A stretch of 64,000 nt of DNA from Fusobacterium nucleatum_L (GTDB taxonomy: Bacteria; Fusobacteriota; Fusobacteriia; Fusobacteriales; Fusobacteriaceae), in assembly GCF_050231725.1 (NCBI RefSeq), contig NZ_CP077172.1:1240001-1304000 (forward strand). The letters run 5' to 3'. Position numbers and translations under genes: made by a program. The notes beneath the pieces are model-generated. The model was not told the DNA's origin, made no database searches, and saw only the letters and a program-made list of their open reading frames with translations. This document shows positions 1-9,400 of the stretch, piece after piece. Numbering within the stretch: position 1 is the first letter of the stretch; each line of letters starts with the position of its first letter.

Positions 1-2
1 AC

Positions 3-374
3 CCAGTAGATTCTAATGATTTATCATTTAAACTAGCAGCTATTCTTGCATTTAAATCTGGTATGGAAAAGGCTAAACCTGTTCTTTTAGAACCAGTTGT
101 TAGAATGGAAATTAGAATCCCAGAAGAATATATGGGAGATGTAATGGGAGACTTAAACAAAAGAAGAGGTAGAGTTTTAGGTATGGATCATACTGAAAAT
201 GGTGAACAACTTTTACTTGCAGAAGTCCCAGAAGCTGAAATATTAAAATACTCTATTGATTTAAGAGCATTAACACAAGGTAGAGGGGAATTTGAATATG
301 AATTTGTAAGATATGAAGAAGTTCCTGAAAATATTTCTAAGAGAATTAAAGAAGAAAGAAATAAAGATAAATAG
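3..374 (+). CDS. Elongation factor G-type GTPase, C-terminal end (partial)
   Basis: The reading frame is open from the window edge, so only the last 123 codons are present and the start lies outside. The visible part is the end of domain IV and all of domain V of an EF-G-type translocase, with the family signatures EEYMGDVMGDLNKRRGRV, RALTQGRGEFEYEF and YEEVP. EF-G drives tRNA-mRNA translocation on the ribosome. The stretch between these signatures (LGMDHTENGEQLLLAEVPEA) looks more like the second EF-G-like paralogue found in several bacteria than canonical FusA, so I give no symbol. A strong hairpin terminator follows 10 bases after the stop. Confidence 0.85.
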   Translation, partial: PVDSNDLSFKLAAILAFKSGMEKAKPVLLEPVVRMEIRIPEEYMGDVMGDLNKRRGRVLGMDHTENGEQLLLAEVPEAEILKYSIDLRALTQGRGEFEYEFVRYEEVPENISKRIKEERNKDK

Positions 375-384
375 AAACAAGTTT

Positions 385-411
385 AAAAATCAGGGGAAAC
401 CCTGATTTTTT
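385..411 (+). terminator. Rho-independent terminator of the EF-G gene
   Basis: A perfect 11-bp stem (385-395 with 400-410) closes a GAAA tetraloop and runs into a T tract, directly downstream of the EF-G stop codon. Confidence 0.9.
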
Positions 412-467
412 CGGTTATTTGTCAAATAGTGTTGATAAAAAAGTTTAGACTTACAATTAACATAATT

Positions 468-512
468 AAGAGAATTTTTTGAGAATAAAATCTTAAAGAA
501 TTCTCTTTTTTT
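468..512 (+). terminator. Terminator hairpin inside the left end of the IS
   Basis: AAGAGAATT at 468-476 pairs perfectly with AATTCTCTT at 499-507, followed by a T run to 512. It points into the element from the EF-G side, so it could stop transcripts entering the IS antisense to the transposase. The 22-nt loop makes it weaker than a compact terminator. Confidence 0.5.
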
Positions 513-545
513 GTATAATTAAATCGCTTTATTTGAATTAAAAAA

Positions 546-1812
546 TTAAGCACTAATTGATATAATACCTGCTTGTATTAATATGCGCTTTCTAAAATTA
601 CTAAAATTTGAATAGCCAAATGCTGTTCTTTTTATTGATTTTATTTTATTGTTTAAACCTTCTATTAAACCATTGGTAATATTTGATTCAAACATATTCT
701 TAATGTACTTCATATGTCTTTTTAAAGTTTTTAGAGCCACAAGCATTTTCTTAGAAATCTTATCTTTTTCAATTAAATTCTTCTTTACAATATGTTCAAA
801 TCTTTTAAAATTCTTATGCTTTATTGACTGAATAATATCCTGATATATATTAAAATTAATATCTAATTCAGGACTATTCTTTAAAAGATAGTCCACTTTA
901 TCTTTACTACTAAGTTTGCGCTTAAAACTTTGACAATAATAAGGTGTTTGACAAAGATCAGGATAATATTTTAAAAGTAGTTTCCAGAATAGTTTCAATT
1001 TTCTTTTTAATGATAGAATTCATAATAGATATTCTAGTTTGATTAAATGCTCTATTAACTAGATTAACAATATGAAATTTATCTACCACTATTTTTGCAT
1101 TAGGAAAACTAGATTTAACTAAACTCATATATGGAGTATACATATCCATATAGATGTATTCTACATTTTTTCTAGCTTTAAGTGAAAATCTTGAAAAATA
1201 TTCTATTAAAGAATTAAGTCTTCTATCTTCAACAATATCAATAATATTTTTAGTTTGGTAGTCAGCAAAAACAAAAGACATAGCACCATCAATATTTTTA
1301 ACAGATTTAAATTCATCAATACAGATAGTTTTGGGTAAATATTCTTTATTGACTTTAAAATTTGGATAACAGTCATTCATAATTCTTTGAACAGTAGATA
1401 CAGAAATATTGTATCTCTTAGCAATAGAAGTAAGAGATACATTTTTTTGAAGCTCAAGCGCAACAGTATATTTAAGATTATTAGATATACTAGAATTATC
1501 ACTAACAATATTAGTAGAGGGAGAAAAAGTTTTTTTACATTCTTTGCAAATATGTCTTTGTACAGTAAGCTCAAGTTCAATATTGTATTTTTGAATAGGA
1601 ATATATTTAATTTTACGAATTCTTGAGCCATTTTTAACAATATTTTTAGAATTACAGTGGGGACAAGCGCAGTAATTAGATTTAAGAAATCCCTTAAAAA
1701 CTTTAATTAGAAGATTATCTTTTTGAATAATTTGATAGTAATCTTCTTCTGGAAAAGAAATATTATTATCTTGAATATTTAAGATGGATTTGATAAAATT
1801 AGATAGAGACAA
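546..1812 (-). pseudogene. ISL3-family transposase, split by a +1 frameshift
   Basis: Two overlapping minus-strand frames (1812-958 and 998-546) together make one ISL3-type transposase of about 420 residues. The N-terminal half has the zinc-ribbon cysteines (CPHCNSKNIVKNG and CKECKKTF), a helix-turn-helix stretch (SIAKRYNISVSTVQRIM) and the start of the catalytic domain with CIDEFKS and VVDKFHIVN. The C-terminal half carries NITNGLIEGLNNKIKSIKR and a terminal FGYSNFSNFRKRIL, typical of the family. The frames join in an A-rich run near 1000; reading on requires skipping one base. A programmed frameshift is possible, but I do not know of one as the norm for ISL3, so a one-base insertion that kills the gene is the simpler reading. 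Confidence 0.8.
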
Positions 1813-1966
1813 TGAAATAACTTCCTTTATGGTTATTTTATGCGATTTAATTTTAACAGGGAAATTTTATTGTCTCAACTTTTTTATCAAAAAAATGGCA
1901 TTAATAGAAATTTCTTCTATCAACACCATTTATTATACAACCAAATATTATAATTATAAAAGCAAA

Positions 1967-2003
1967 ATAAATTTTATTACCAATCATTGGTAATAAAATT
2001 TAT
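1967..2003. repeat. Perfect palindrome (18-bp arms, 1-nt centre) upstream of the rad operon
   Basis: Positions 1967-1984 are the exact reverse complement of 1986-2003, around a single C at 1985; the core is ATTACCAATCATTGGTAAT. There is no T tract after it, so it is not a standard terminator. It ends 39 bp before the predicted -35 of the rad promoter, which suits an upstream operator, an RNA hairpin or the remnant of a mobile element end. Its function is unknown. Confidence 0.75.
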
Positions 2004-2042
2004 GATACAACATATAAAAATGAATATAAGATGAATATTTTT

Positions 2043-2071
2043 ATGACAAAATATTAAAAAAATGATACAAT
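2043..2071 (+). promoter_or_regulatory. Predicted sigma-70 promoter of the rad operon
   Basis: ATGACA (-35, 2043-2048) and TACAAT (-10, 2066-2071) each match consensus at five of six bases and are separated by exactly 17 bp. The predicted start near 2078 leaves a leader of about 44 nt before the first gene. The promoter lies outside the IS inverted repeats, so the insertion need not have disrupted it. Confidence 0.65.
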
Positions 2072-2121
2072 AAAGTTGTACACTTTAATAAGTTATATAT
2101 AAAAAAAGGGAGGTTTTATCT

Positions 2122-2493
2122 GTGAAAAAAGTTATTTTGACATTATTTGTTTTATTATCTATTGGGTTATTTGCAAGTGATGAAATCATTTCTGAATTAA
2201 AAGGGCTTAATGCAGAGTATGATAATTTAGTAAAAGAGGAGGAGGCTCGTTTCCAACAGGAAAGAGAAATTTCAGAAAGAGCAGCAGCTCAAAATATTGA
2301 GTTAGAAAAATTAAAAGCAAGTATTGAAGAAAAACTTGAAGCAGCTCCAGAAGAAAGAAAAACTAAATTTTTTAAAGATACTTTTGATGGCTTAGTTAAA
2401 GACTATTCAAAATATTTAAGCCAAATAAATGAAAAAATAGCTGAGAATACTGAGATAGTAAGTAATTTTGAAAAAATCCAAAAAATAAGATAG
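2122..2493 (+). CDS. FadA-family adhesion protein, first gene of the rad operon
   Basis: A 123-residue protein with a signal peptide (about residues 1-18, cut after LFA) and an otherwise fully helical body. Hallmarks of the FadA family are visible: LNAEYDNLVKEEEARFQQER near the N-terminus of the mature protein, a central charged helix, and a terminal FEKIQKIR. FadA forms an alpha-helical hairpin that can polymerise on the fusobacterial surface and bind cadherins; whether this paralogue binds anything is not known from sequence. The start is GTG at 2122, chosen for the GGGAGG site at 2108-2113. Three more genes follow with 12, 9 and 12 base gaps and end in radD, so this corresponds to the FadA-like gene that opens the radABCD cluster of F. 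nucleatum (recalled, not searched). Confidence 0.85.
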   Translation: MKKVILTLFVLLSIGLFASDEIISELKGLNAEYDNLVKEEEARFQQEREISERAAAQNIELEKLKASIEEKLEAAPEERKTKFFKDTFDGLVKDYSKYLSQINEKIAENTEIVSNFEKIQKIR

Positions 2494-2505
2494 GGAGGGA
2501 AAGAG

Positions 2506-2979
2506 ATGAAAATAAAAGAATTGTTGTTATGTCTTTTGTCTATGGTATCTCTTGTAGCTTGTAGTAACAATACAATGAATAATGAGGACAAAGATGCTAT
2601 GAGAATATTAGAAGAAAAAAGAGAGTATTATGAAAAGCAAGATAAAGAAAGAGCAAAAGCAGAGGAAGAAAAATTAAAAGCAATGCAAACAGCAGAGGCT
2701 AAGAACAACCAAGAAATGATTGTGGAAGATGACAGTCAAATACAAGAAGATGAGGCAAAATTAGAAGCAGAAAGAGTAAAGAATATGACTGCTGATGAAA
2801 AATTAATTTATAGAGTAGATAAAGCAAAAGAAAAAATAGATGCTATGTTGGAAACAGCTAAAAAAGCAAGACAAGAAGAATTAGATGTTGAAGAAACAAA
2901 GGCAAAAGTTGAAGAAGCAATTAAAAGTGTAACTGCTGAAATAGCACCAGAAGCGATAGTTGTGGAAGAAGCTAAATAA
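2506..2979 (+). CDS. Small coiled-coil lipoprotein of the rad operon
   Basis: A 157-residue lipoprotein precursor: a hydrophobic leader ends in the lipobox LVAC, with the acylated cysteine at residue 19. The rest is extremely charged and rich in Glu, Lys and Ala, with long heptad-like stretches (residues 30-75 and 95-145), so it should be an extended helix or coiled coil anchored to a membrane. A strong ribosome site (AGGGAGGG) precedes the ATG, and the gene lies between the FadA-like gene and the FAD-I-like gene. It matches the second gene of the F. nucleatum radABCD cluster by position. No enzymatic motif is visible; a role in presenting or regulating RadD is inference only. Confidence 0.8.
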   Translation: MKIKELLLCLLSMVSLVACSNNTMNNEDKDAMRILEEKREYYEKQDKERAKAEEEKLKAMQTAEAKNNQEMIVEDDSQIQEDEAKLEAERVKNMTADEKLIYRVDKAKEKIDAMLETAKKARQEELDVEETKAKVEEAIKSVTAEIAPEAIVVEEAK

Positions 2980-2988
2980 GGAGGAGAA

Positions 2989-3408
2989 ATGGTAAAGAAG
3001 ATAGTAATGTTATTATCAGCTCTATTGATGTTTAGTTGTACTAACACAACACTAGGTAGAGTAGATGAAACAAAAGAAGATCAAATATCAAGACTTTTAA
3101 AAGAAGCTGATAAGAAAAAAGAAGAAATGATAAAAGTAGAAGAAACTATTGTTGAAGATAATGTTGTAAATAATAATGAAGAAGTTATGGAAGAGAAAAC
3201 CATGGAAGAACCTCCTGTTCAAAATAAGAGATCACATAAAGGAATGACAAGAGGGGAAATAATGGAATATGAAATGACAAGAGTTTCAGAAGAAATGAAT
3301 TCTTTACAGGCAGATGTGCAACAGTATCAAGAAAAGAAAGCACAATTAAAAGCATATCAAGAAAAATTAGAAAGATTAGAAAAATTAAATAATGCAGGTC
3401 TAAGATAA
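2989..3408 (+). CDS. FAD-I-like lipoprotein immediately upstream of radD
   Basis: A 139-residue lipoprotein precursor with lipobox LMFSC (cysteine 17), a Glu/Lys/Val-rich acidic middle and a C-terminal coiled coil (about residues 93-136, with heptads in MNSLQADVQQYQEKK). The gene directly upstream of radD in F. nucleatum encodes FAD-I, a diacylated lipoprotein reported to induce human beta-defensin 2 through TLR2 and to influence radD expression; position and size fit that protein. Residues about 32-48 (ISRLLKEADKKKEEM) resemble the start of the RadD coiled coil (VSQMLKEAEENMRDI). It starts 9 bases after the previous stop behind an AAGGAGGAG site. The ortholog assignment rests on recalled gene order. 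Confidence 0.75.
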   Translation: MVKKIVMLLSALLMFSCTNTTLGRVDETKEDQISRLLKEADKKKEEMIKVEETIVEDNVVNNNEEVMEEKTMEEPPVQNKRSHKGMTRGEIMEYEMTRVSEEMNSLQADVQQYQEKKAQLKAYQEKLERLEKLNNAGLR

Positions 3409-3420
3409 GAGGGGGGAAAT

Positions 3421-6400
3421 ATGAAAGATTATAAAAAAGTTGAAAATTGTTTAAAAAGTTTTTTAAAGAATAATAAAAGACTAAGTTATTCAATAGCATT
3501 ATTGGTAACATTTTTAATAAATGGTGGTTTTTCTTATGCTGATGAGGCAGTACAAGTGCCATTAAGATCAGAATTAAAAGTAAAAATAGAAAAAGAACAA
3601 GAAAATGTATCTCAAATGCTAAAAGAAGCTGAAGAAAACATGAGAGATATAGATTTAAAAATAAAGAAATTAACACAAAGAGGGCAATTTTGGGTAAAAC
3701 CACTAGAAAAATCAAATCAAGTATTCTTCTTTGTAAATTGGGGAAATTATAGAAAAAATAAAAATAAAACAGAAAGTAATTTCAATGGACCTGAATATTC
3801 TGCTTCTAATGGAAGTACTATGAACTACGGTCAATTTTATAATGGAAAATGGTATGGAGAATATGGGGTAGTAAAAAATCCATTGGAATTTGTTGATAGT
3901 ATAGATTTTGGAGCAAATATAACACCAAAAAAAGTAACTGAAAAAACAATAGATGAGAAAACAGTAGTAAAGAAAGATATAACAGCTCCAGTTGTTACTC
4001 CACCAACAGTTAAAGTAGAAGAAATAACATTAGCAGCTCCAGAAGAAGTTGCAATAGCTGAAATGACACCTCCTGATGAGCCAAATCCAAATATAACTAC
4101 ACCAGGAGCAGTACCAGCATTAGCTGGAATAACAGTTGCAGCAGTGCCAGCAGTGAATGTAAATCCAAGTACACCAACAGTAGGGGAAGCACCAAAAATA
4201 AATGCACCAACAGTTACACCACCTGCTACACCAGCTGGATTTACACCAAGATTGATTACACCTCCTGGAGAACCTGCTGCACCAATAGCACCAAGTATAA
4301 ATGTTTTAACTCCACCTGATATTACATTTAATGGAACAGGTTTTGGACAAGGAACTAGTGTTCAGTTTAATAGTAGTCAAGGAATTGCTGCAATGAACTT
4401 TGGAACTTATCATAGTAGTGGAATAGATATAACAGCTAATGAAACTACTGTAAGATGGGATGGTACAATGTCAACAACAGGAGGAACTGTAACTCAATTG
4501 CCAGCAAATTCATCATATAGTTATAGCAACGATTTTCATACCTTTATTAGTGATGTATTAGATCATGATGTTAATATAACAGGAACTTATACTATGCATT
4601 CAACGGCTAATTCTAAATTCCCTATGTTTGTAAGTTTAAATCCATATGAAGTAGGAAGATATTCATCAGGAGACAAAACTTTTAAATTCTCAGGAACTTT
4701 GAATTTACATGGGACAACTTCAGCAGCCTCAGGAGGGATAGTAGGTTTTGAACATCAATTATTAGCAGGTGGAGGTAGTGGAACAAGTGCTGCTCCTTAT
4801 GTTAATGATAAAAGTACAACATCTATATTACAGATTGCAAATGGAGCAACAGTAAATTTGGTAAGTGGCTATAATATGATAGGAATTATGATAGATACAG
4901 AATATTTTTATAATAATACTAACTCATATTTTAAAAAAGCCCCTCAAACTAGAAATGATGGTGTAATTAAAATTGGAACAGGAGCTAAAAAAAGTGTTGC
5001 AATAGATTATGGATACTACAAAGTACAAAATGTTGATAATTTAAGGGGACCAAATACTCAAGTTTATTTAGGAAATATTGAAATAGATGGTGAAGAAAGT
5101 TATGGGTATAGACAAAAATATTATGGTAATCAATATTATGATAAAACAACATTTACAGGTTCTAATGGAGTTATTAAAGTAAGAGGTAGTAAAAATGTTG
5201 GAATATCAATAGCAGAAGGAATGTCTTCTGGAGATCCTATAAGTAATGCAACATCTATTCAATTACAAGTTGGAGGTAGTAAAAATGTTGGATTTTTAAG
5301 AAATTCTAACACATCTTCGACTAATGTGAATGATATGGTTTTAAATAGTACTAGAATAGGTACTACATTTGATTTTCTTCCTAATGCAACAGAAAGCACT
5401 TTAATAAGAAGTGATAAAAATGGAGTTGTTTTAGCAAAATCACTTACTTTGACTGCTGCTGGTGAAAAAAACAGCATAATGCAAGCAGGAAAAACAGGAA
5501 AGGTAACTTTGACTTCAGGTTATACAGTAAAAGCAAACATGCCCAAATTCTATGCTTTAACTGCTGGTGATTTCAATGGTTCAAGTGGAGCAACTGCAAC
5601 AAATAATGGAATTCTAGATATAGGTGGAACAGAAAGTATAGGTATGGCAATTGCTGAAGGGAATACAGGTAACAACACTGGTAATATTACTTTAACAGGA
5701 AGTAGTGGTAGTGCAATATATAATAAAGGAACTTTTAATCTAACTGGTGGAAACATAATAGTTGATGGAGCTAAATCATCAGGTGTATATAATGCTGCTG
5801 GAACAACTAATATATCATCAACAGTTCGTATAACAGCTAAAAACGGAGCAGCTGGAATCTATGCTAGTGGAGGAACAGTTAATTCTACATCAGGAGCAAA
5901 TTTACATCTTACTTCAGAAGCAGGAGAAGGTTTAGCAGCCTATGCTGGTGGTGGAACAATTAACTTAACAGGAGCAACTGTGAATGTTATTAATTCAGCA
6001 GCAGGGGTAGCTTCTTCTGGAGCAGCTAGTATGGTAAATTTGACAAATGCAAATATGACTTATGATGGAAAAGGTTATGCAGTGTACTCTACTAATGGAG
6101 GGAAAGTAAATTTAAGTGGAGCTAAGTTGACACTTAAAGGAAGTTCAACAGCTTTTGATGTTGATTTAGGAGCAGCGACTTTACCGATAACTTTAGATGG
6201 AAACACTAGAATAAATGCTAATTCTGATGATGTTATTGCATTTAATTTAAAAAATGCAACAGGATTAACAACAGTTGGTGGAATAGAAACAAGTATAAAA
6301 GATAAAATAGAAACTAAACTAGCTTTAGGAAAAGATTCTTTAAATAATTTATTTTCAGAAAGTACAGCAGATAAATATAAAGTTGCAGCAGTAGATGGAG

Positions 6401-9400
6401 GAACTTTAACAGTTGGAAATCTTGATAAATCTGGAACAAAAGATGATACTGACCAAGCTAAGAAAGATGGATATCAATATTTCAATAGATTTTTAGCTCA
6501 AAGATTAAAAGCCACAGCAAATGGAAGTACAATAGAAGCTGTTTTAAATAGTAAGTTTGCAAGTGATAATTTCAATGGTCAAGTAGTTGGTTTTGAAATG
6601 AACTCAAGTAAAAATGCAACTGGTGTAGATGACACTGCTATTAATTTAGAAAATAATTCAAAGATAAAAGCAGATAGAACAGATACAGGAGCAGGAGCAA
6701 TAGGAGCATTTATTAACTATGGTTTAGTAAATATTGATGCAACATCAAAAATAGAAGTTGAAAAAGAAAACAATGTAGTTAATAAGCAAGCTGTGGGAGT
6801 ATATGCAGTAAATGGTTCAAAAGTAAATAATAAAGGAACTATTGATGTAGGTGGGGATCAATCAGTAGGTATCTTAGGAATGGCATATAGAGAAGACGAT
6901 TCTCATAGTCCAATAGTAAATGAGTTTGGAGGAAAACTAGGAGAAGGAACTGTTAATATCACAAATGAAAAAGATATAAAAATGTCAGGTAAAGATGCTA
7001 TTGGTATCTATGCAATGAATAATAAAGCTGGTTCATCATCAGCAGAGCATATAGTAACAAATACAGGAACTGTTGAAGTAGGAGATTCAGCTCAAAAGAC
7101 AGCAGTAGGAATTTATGCTAAGGAAGTAAATGTAAAGCCAGAAGGTGGAACAATAAAAATAGGTAAAGATGCAGTAGGAATTTATGCAGAAGATTCTGAA
7201 GTTGGAGAAACAGGTAAAGATTTAGGAAATATAGACTTTAATGGAGATAATGGAGTAGGTATTTACTTAAAAGGTAGTGGTTCAAAATTACTTGGAAATA
7301 AAGTTACTTTAAAAGAATCAAAAGTTTCTAAAAATAAAGTAGGAATACTTGCTGATCGTGGAACAAGCTCTATAATTAAAACAGAAGTAGAAGTAGGAAA
7401 TCTTAATAATGTAACAGCATATTACTCAAAAGGAAATCATGCATTAACTGTTGAATCGAATGTAACATTGAATGAAAACAGTATTGGTATTTCAGGAGAA
7501 GGAGATTTACAATACGGTGATGGGGCAAATCCATATACTATGAAATTAGGTAAAGCTTCTACTGGAGTACTTGGTAGCAAAAAGATAACTTTAAAGGATA
7601 AAACAAATATTGAATTAAATGGAGAAAACTCTGTTGGAGCTTATGCTAGTGGAGATAGTGGAGAGATTAATTCTGAAGGAAATATTGAATTTACAAAGGA
7701 AAATTCTATAGGACTATATGCAGAAAATGGAGCAACTGTTAAAGATAAAACTACAATGGATTTTAGTAATGCAAATGCTAAAAACAATATAGGAGTATAT
7801 TTAGCAGGAGCTAAATGGGAAAGAGATTCAGCACTTGAATTTGATTCTGCTCATGAAAAAGGAAATATCTATTTATTTGCTCAAGGAAAGAAGAATAATG
7901 GAGTAGATACAGGAAGTACACTAACTTTAAAAAATGAATTTAAAGTTAATCCTACAGCTAACCCAACTGGAAATGAAAAAACAATAGGAATGTACTTAGA
8001 TACAGCTGTAAAAGATGAAGCAACTCATGTAGATAATACATTAGATATGAGTGATGGTAATGCAAAAGTTTCTGTAAAAAATGGAGCTATAGGAGTTTAT
8101 GCAAAAAATGCAGATAACAGTAAAAATAATATAATAAATACATTAAAAGTTTCTTCTGTTGGTCAAGGCACTGTTGGAGTATTTGCTGATGGTAACTTAA
8201 AACTTAGTGGAAATGCTGGATTAATTGAAGCTCAAAATGCTGGAATAGGAGTTTATGGAAATAAAGGAACAGTTACTGTTGAAGGAACACATAAAGTTGA
8301 AGTTACATCTGCTGGAACAGGTATGTATTTAACAAATGGTAGCCATTTAAATGGAGGAAAATTAGAACTTGAAAATAAAACAGCAGGAACATCAGCAGCT
8401 GGAATATACTATGAAGGAACAGGTAATGAAGTTAATCATGATACAGATATAGTAGTAACAGCTGGAGAAAATTTACTTGCTATATATGCTAACGCTTTAA
8501 AATTAAATAATAATAAAGAAATATTTATAAAAAAAGGAAAGAATAATGTTGGAGCATATATAACAGGAAGTTCTATATTTAGAAATAAAGGAAAAATACA
8601 ATTAGGTGAATCTGGAAATAATGGAGATTTCAAGAGTGGTATTGGAGTATATGTAGTAGACGGTGAAGCAATAAATGAAACAGGAAAAACAATAGATATT
8701 TATGATTTTAATGATGAAGCAGGATTATCAGTAGGAATGCTTGCAAAAGCAGCTGGTGGAAAAACAGCAAAAATTATAAATGTAGGAACTATTAATGCTA
8801 ATGGAGAGGCTATTGGAATGGTTGTAGAAAACGATTCAGAAGGTCTTAATGATACTGGTGCAGAAATAGTTGCAAAAAATGAAGAACCTTTAAAAGCAAT
8901 AGGTGCATATATAAATGGAGCTAATGCTAAATTTACAAATAAAGGAAAAATATCTGCTGAAAATATAGCTCTTGCACTTCAAGGAACAACAGAAGGTAAT
9001 ATTAAAAATACAGGTACTCTTAATTTAACAAAGACAGGGGCAGTTGGAGTATACGCAAATAATTCTGTTGTAGATTTTGATATTGCACCAACAGTGGCAG
9101 GAGGAGTAGATAAAACAGTTGCCTTATATGCGACAGGAAATAGTAAAATTAAGAGCAAAATAACATCAGCTAGTGGAAAAGCTCATATAGGAGTATATGC
9201 CGAAGGTAATGCTGAATTCCTATCAGGTTCAAAAGTAACAGTTGGTAATGGTGTTGGACAAAATTATGGAATAGGTATTTATACAAAAGCAGGATATAAC
9301 AAAGCTGTAAATACTGATATTAAATTAACAGGAGAAAAGACTATTGGTTTCTATCTTGGAGCAGCAGGAGGTGTAGGTTCAACTGTAACTCACACTGGAA

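Larger units (their letters stand above)
430..1890. mobile_element. ISL3-like insertion sequence, probably inactive
   Basis: A transposase frame on the minus strand is flanked by an inverted repeat: 432-450 and the reverse complement of 1872-1890 agree at 18 of 19 bases (TTGATAAAAAAGTTTAGAC against TTGATAAAAAAGTTGAGAC). A second weak match lies farther out on the right (a TGTTGATA-like motif around 1918-1926), so the true right end may be up to about 40 bp beyond 1890. I could not identify a target-site duplication. The element sits between the EF-G gene and the rad operon. The transposase is frameshifted, so the copy is probably not autonomous. Confidence 0.75.

Noticed and set aside
1784..1993. 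Plus-strand open frame at the right end of the IS
   Set aside because: It overlaps the transposase start and the terminal repeat, and has no ribosome site or recognisable product.
2506..3408. Repetitive Glu/Lys DNA as low-complexity non-coding sequence
   Set aside because: Both frames have lipoboxes, strong ribosome sites and tight operon spacing; they are real genes.
3185..3715. Open frame of 176 codons on the minus strand across the FAD-I-like gene and the start of radD
   Set aside because: Antisense shadow of two well-supported genes; leucine-rich translation typical of reverse Glu/Lys codons, no ribosome site.
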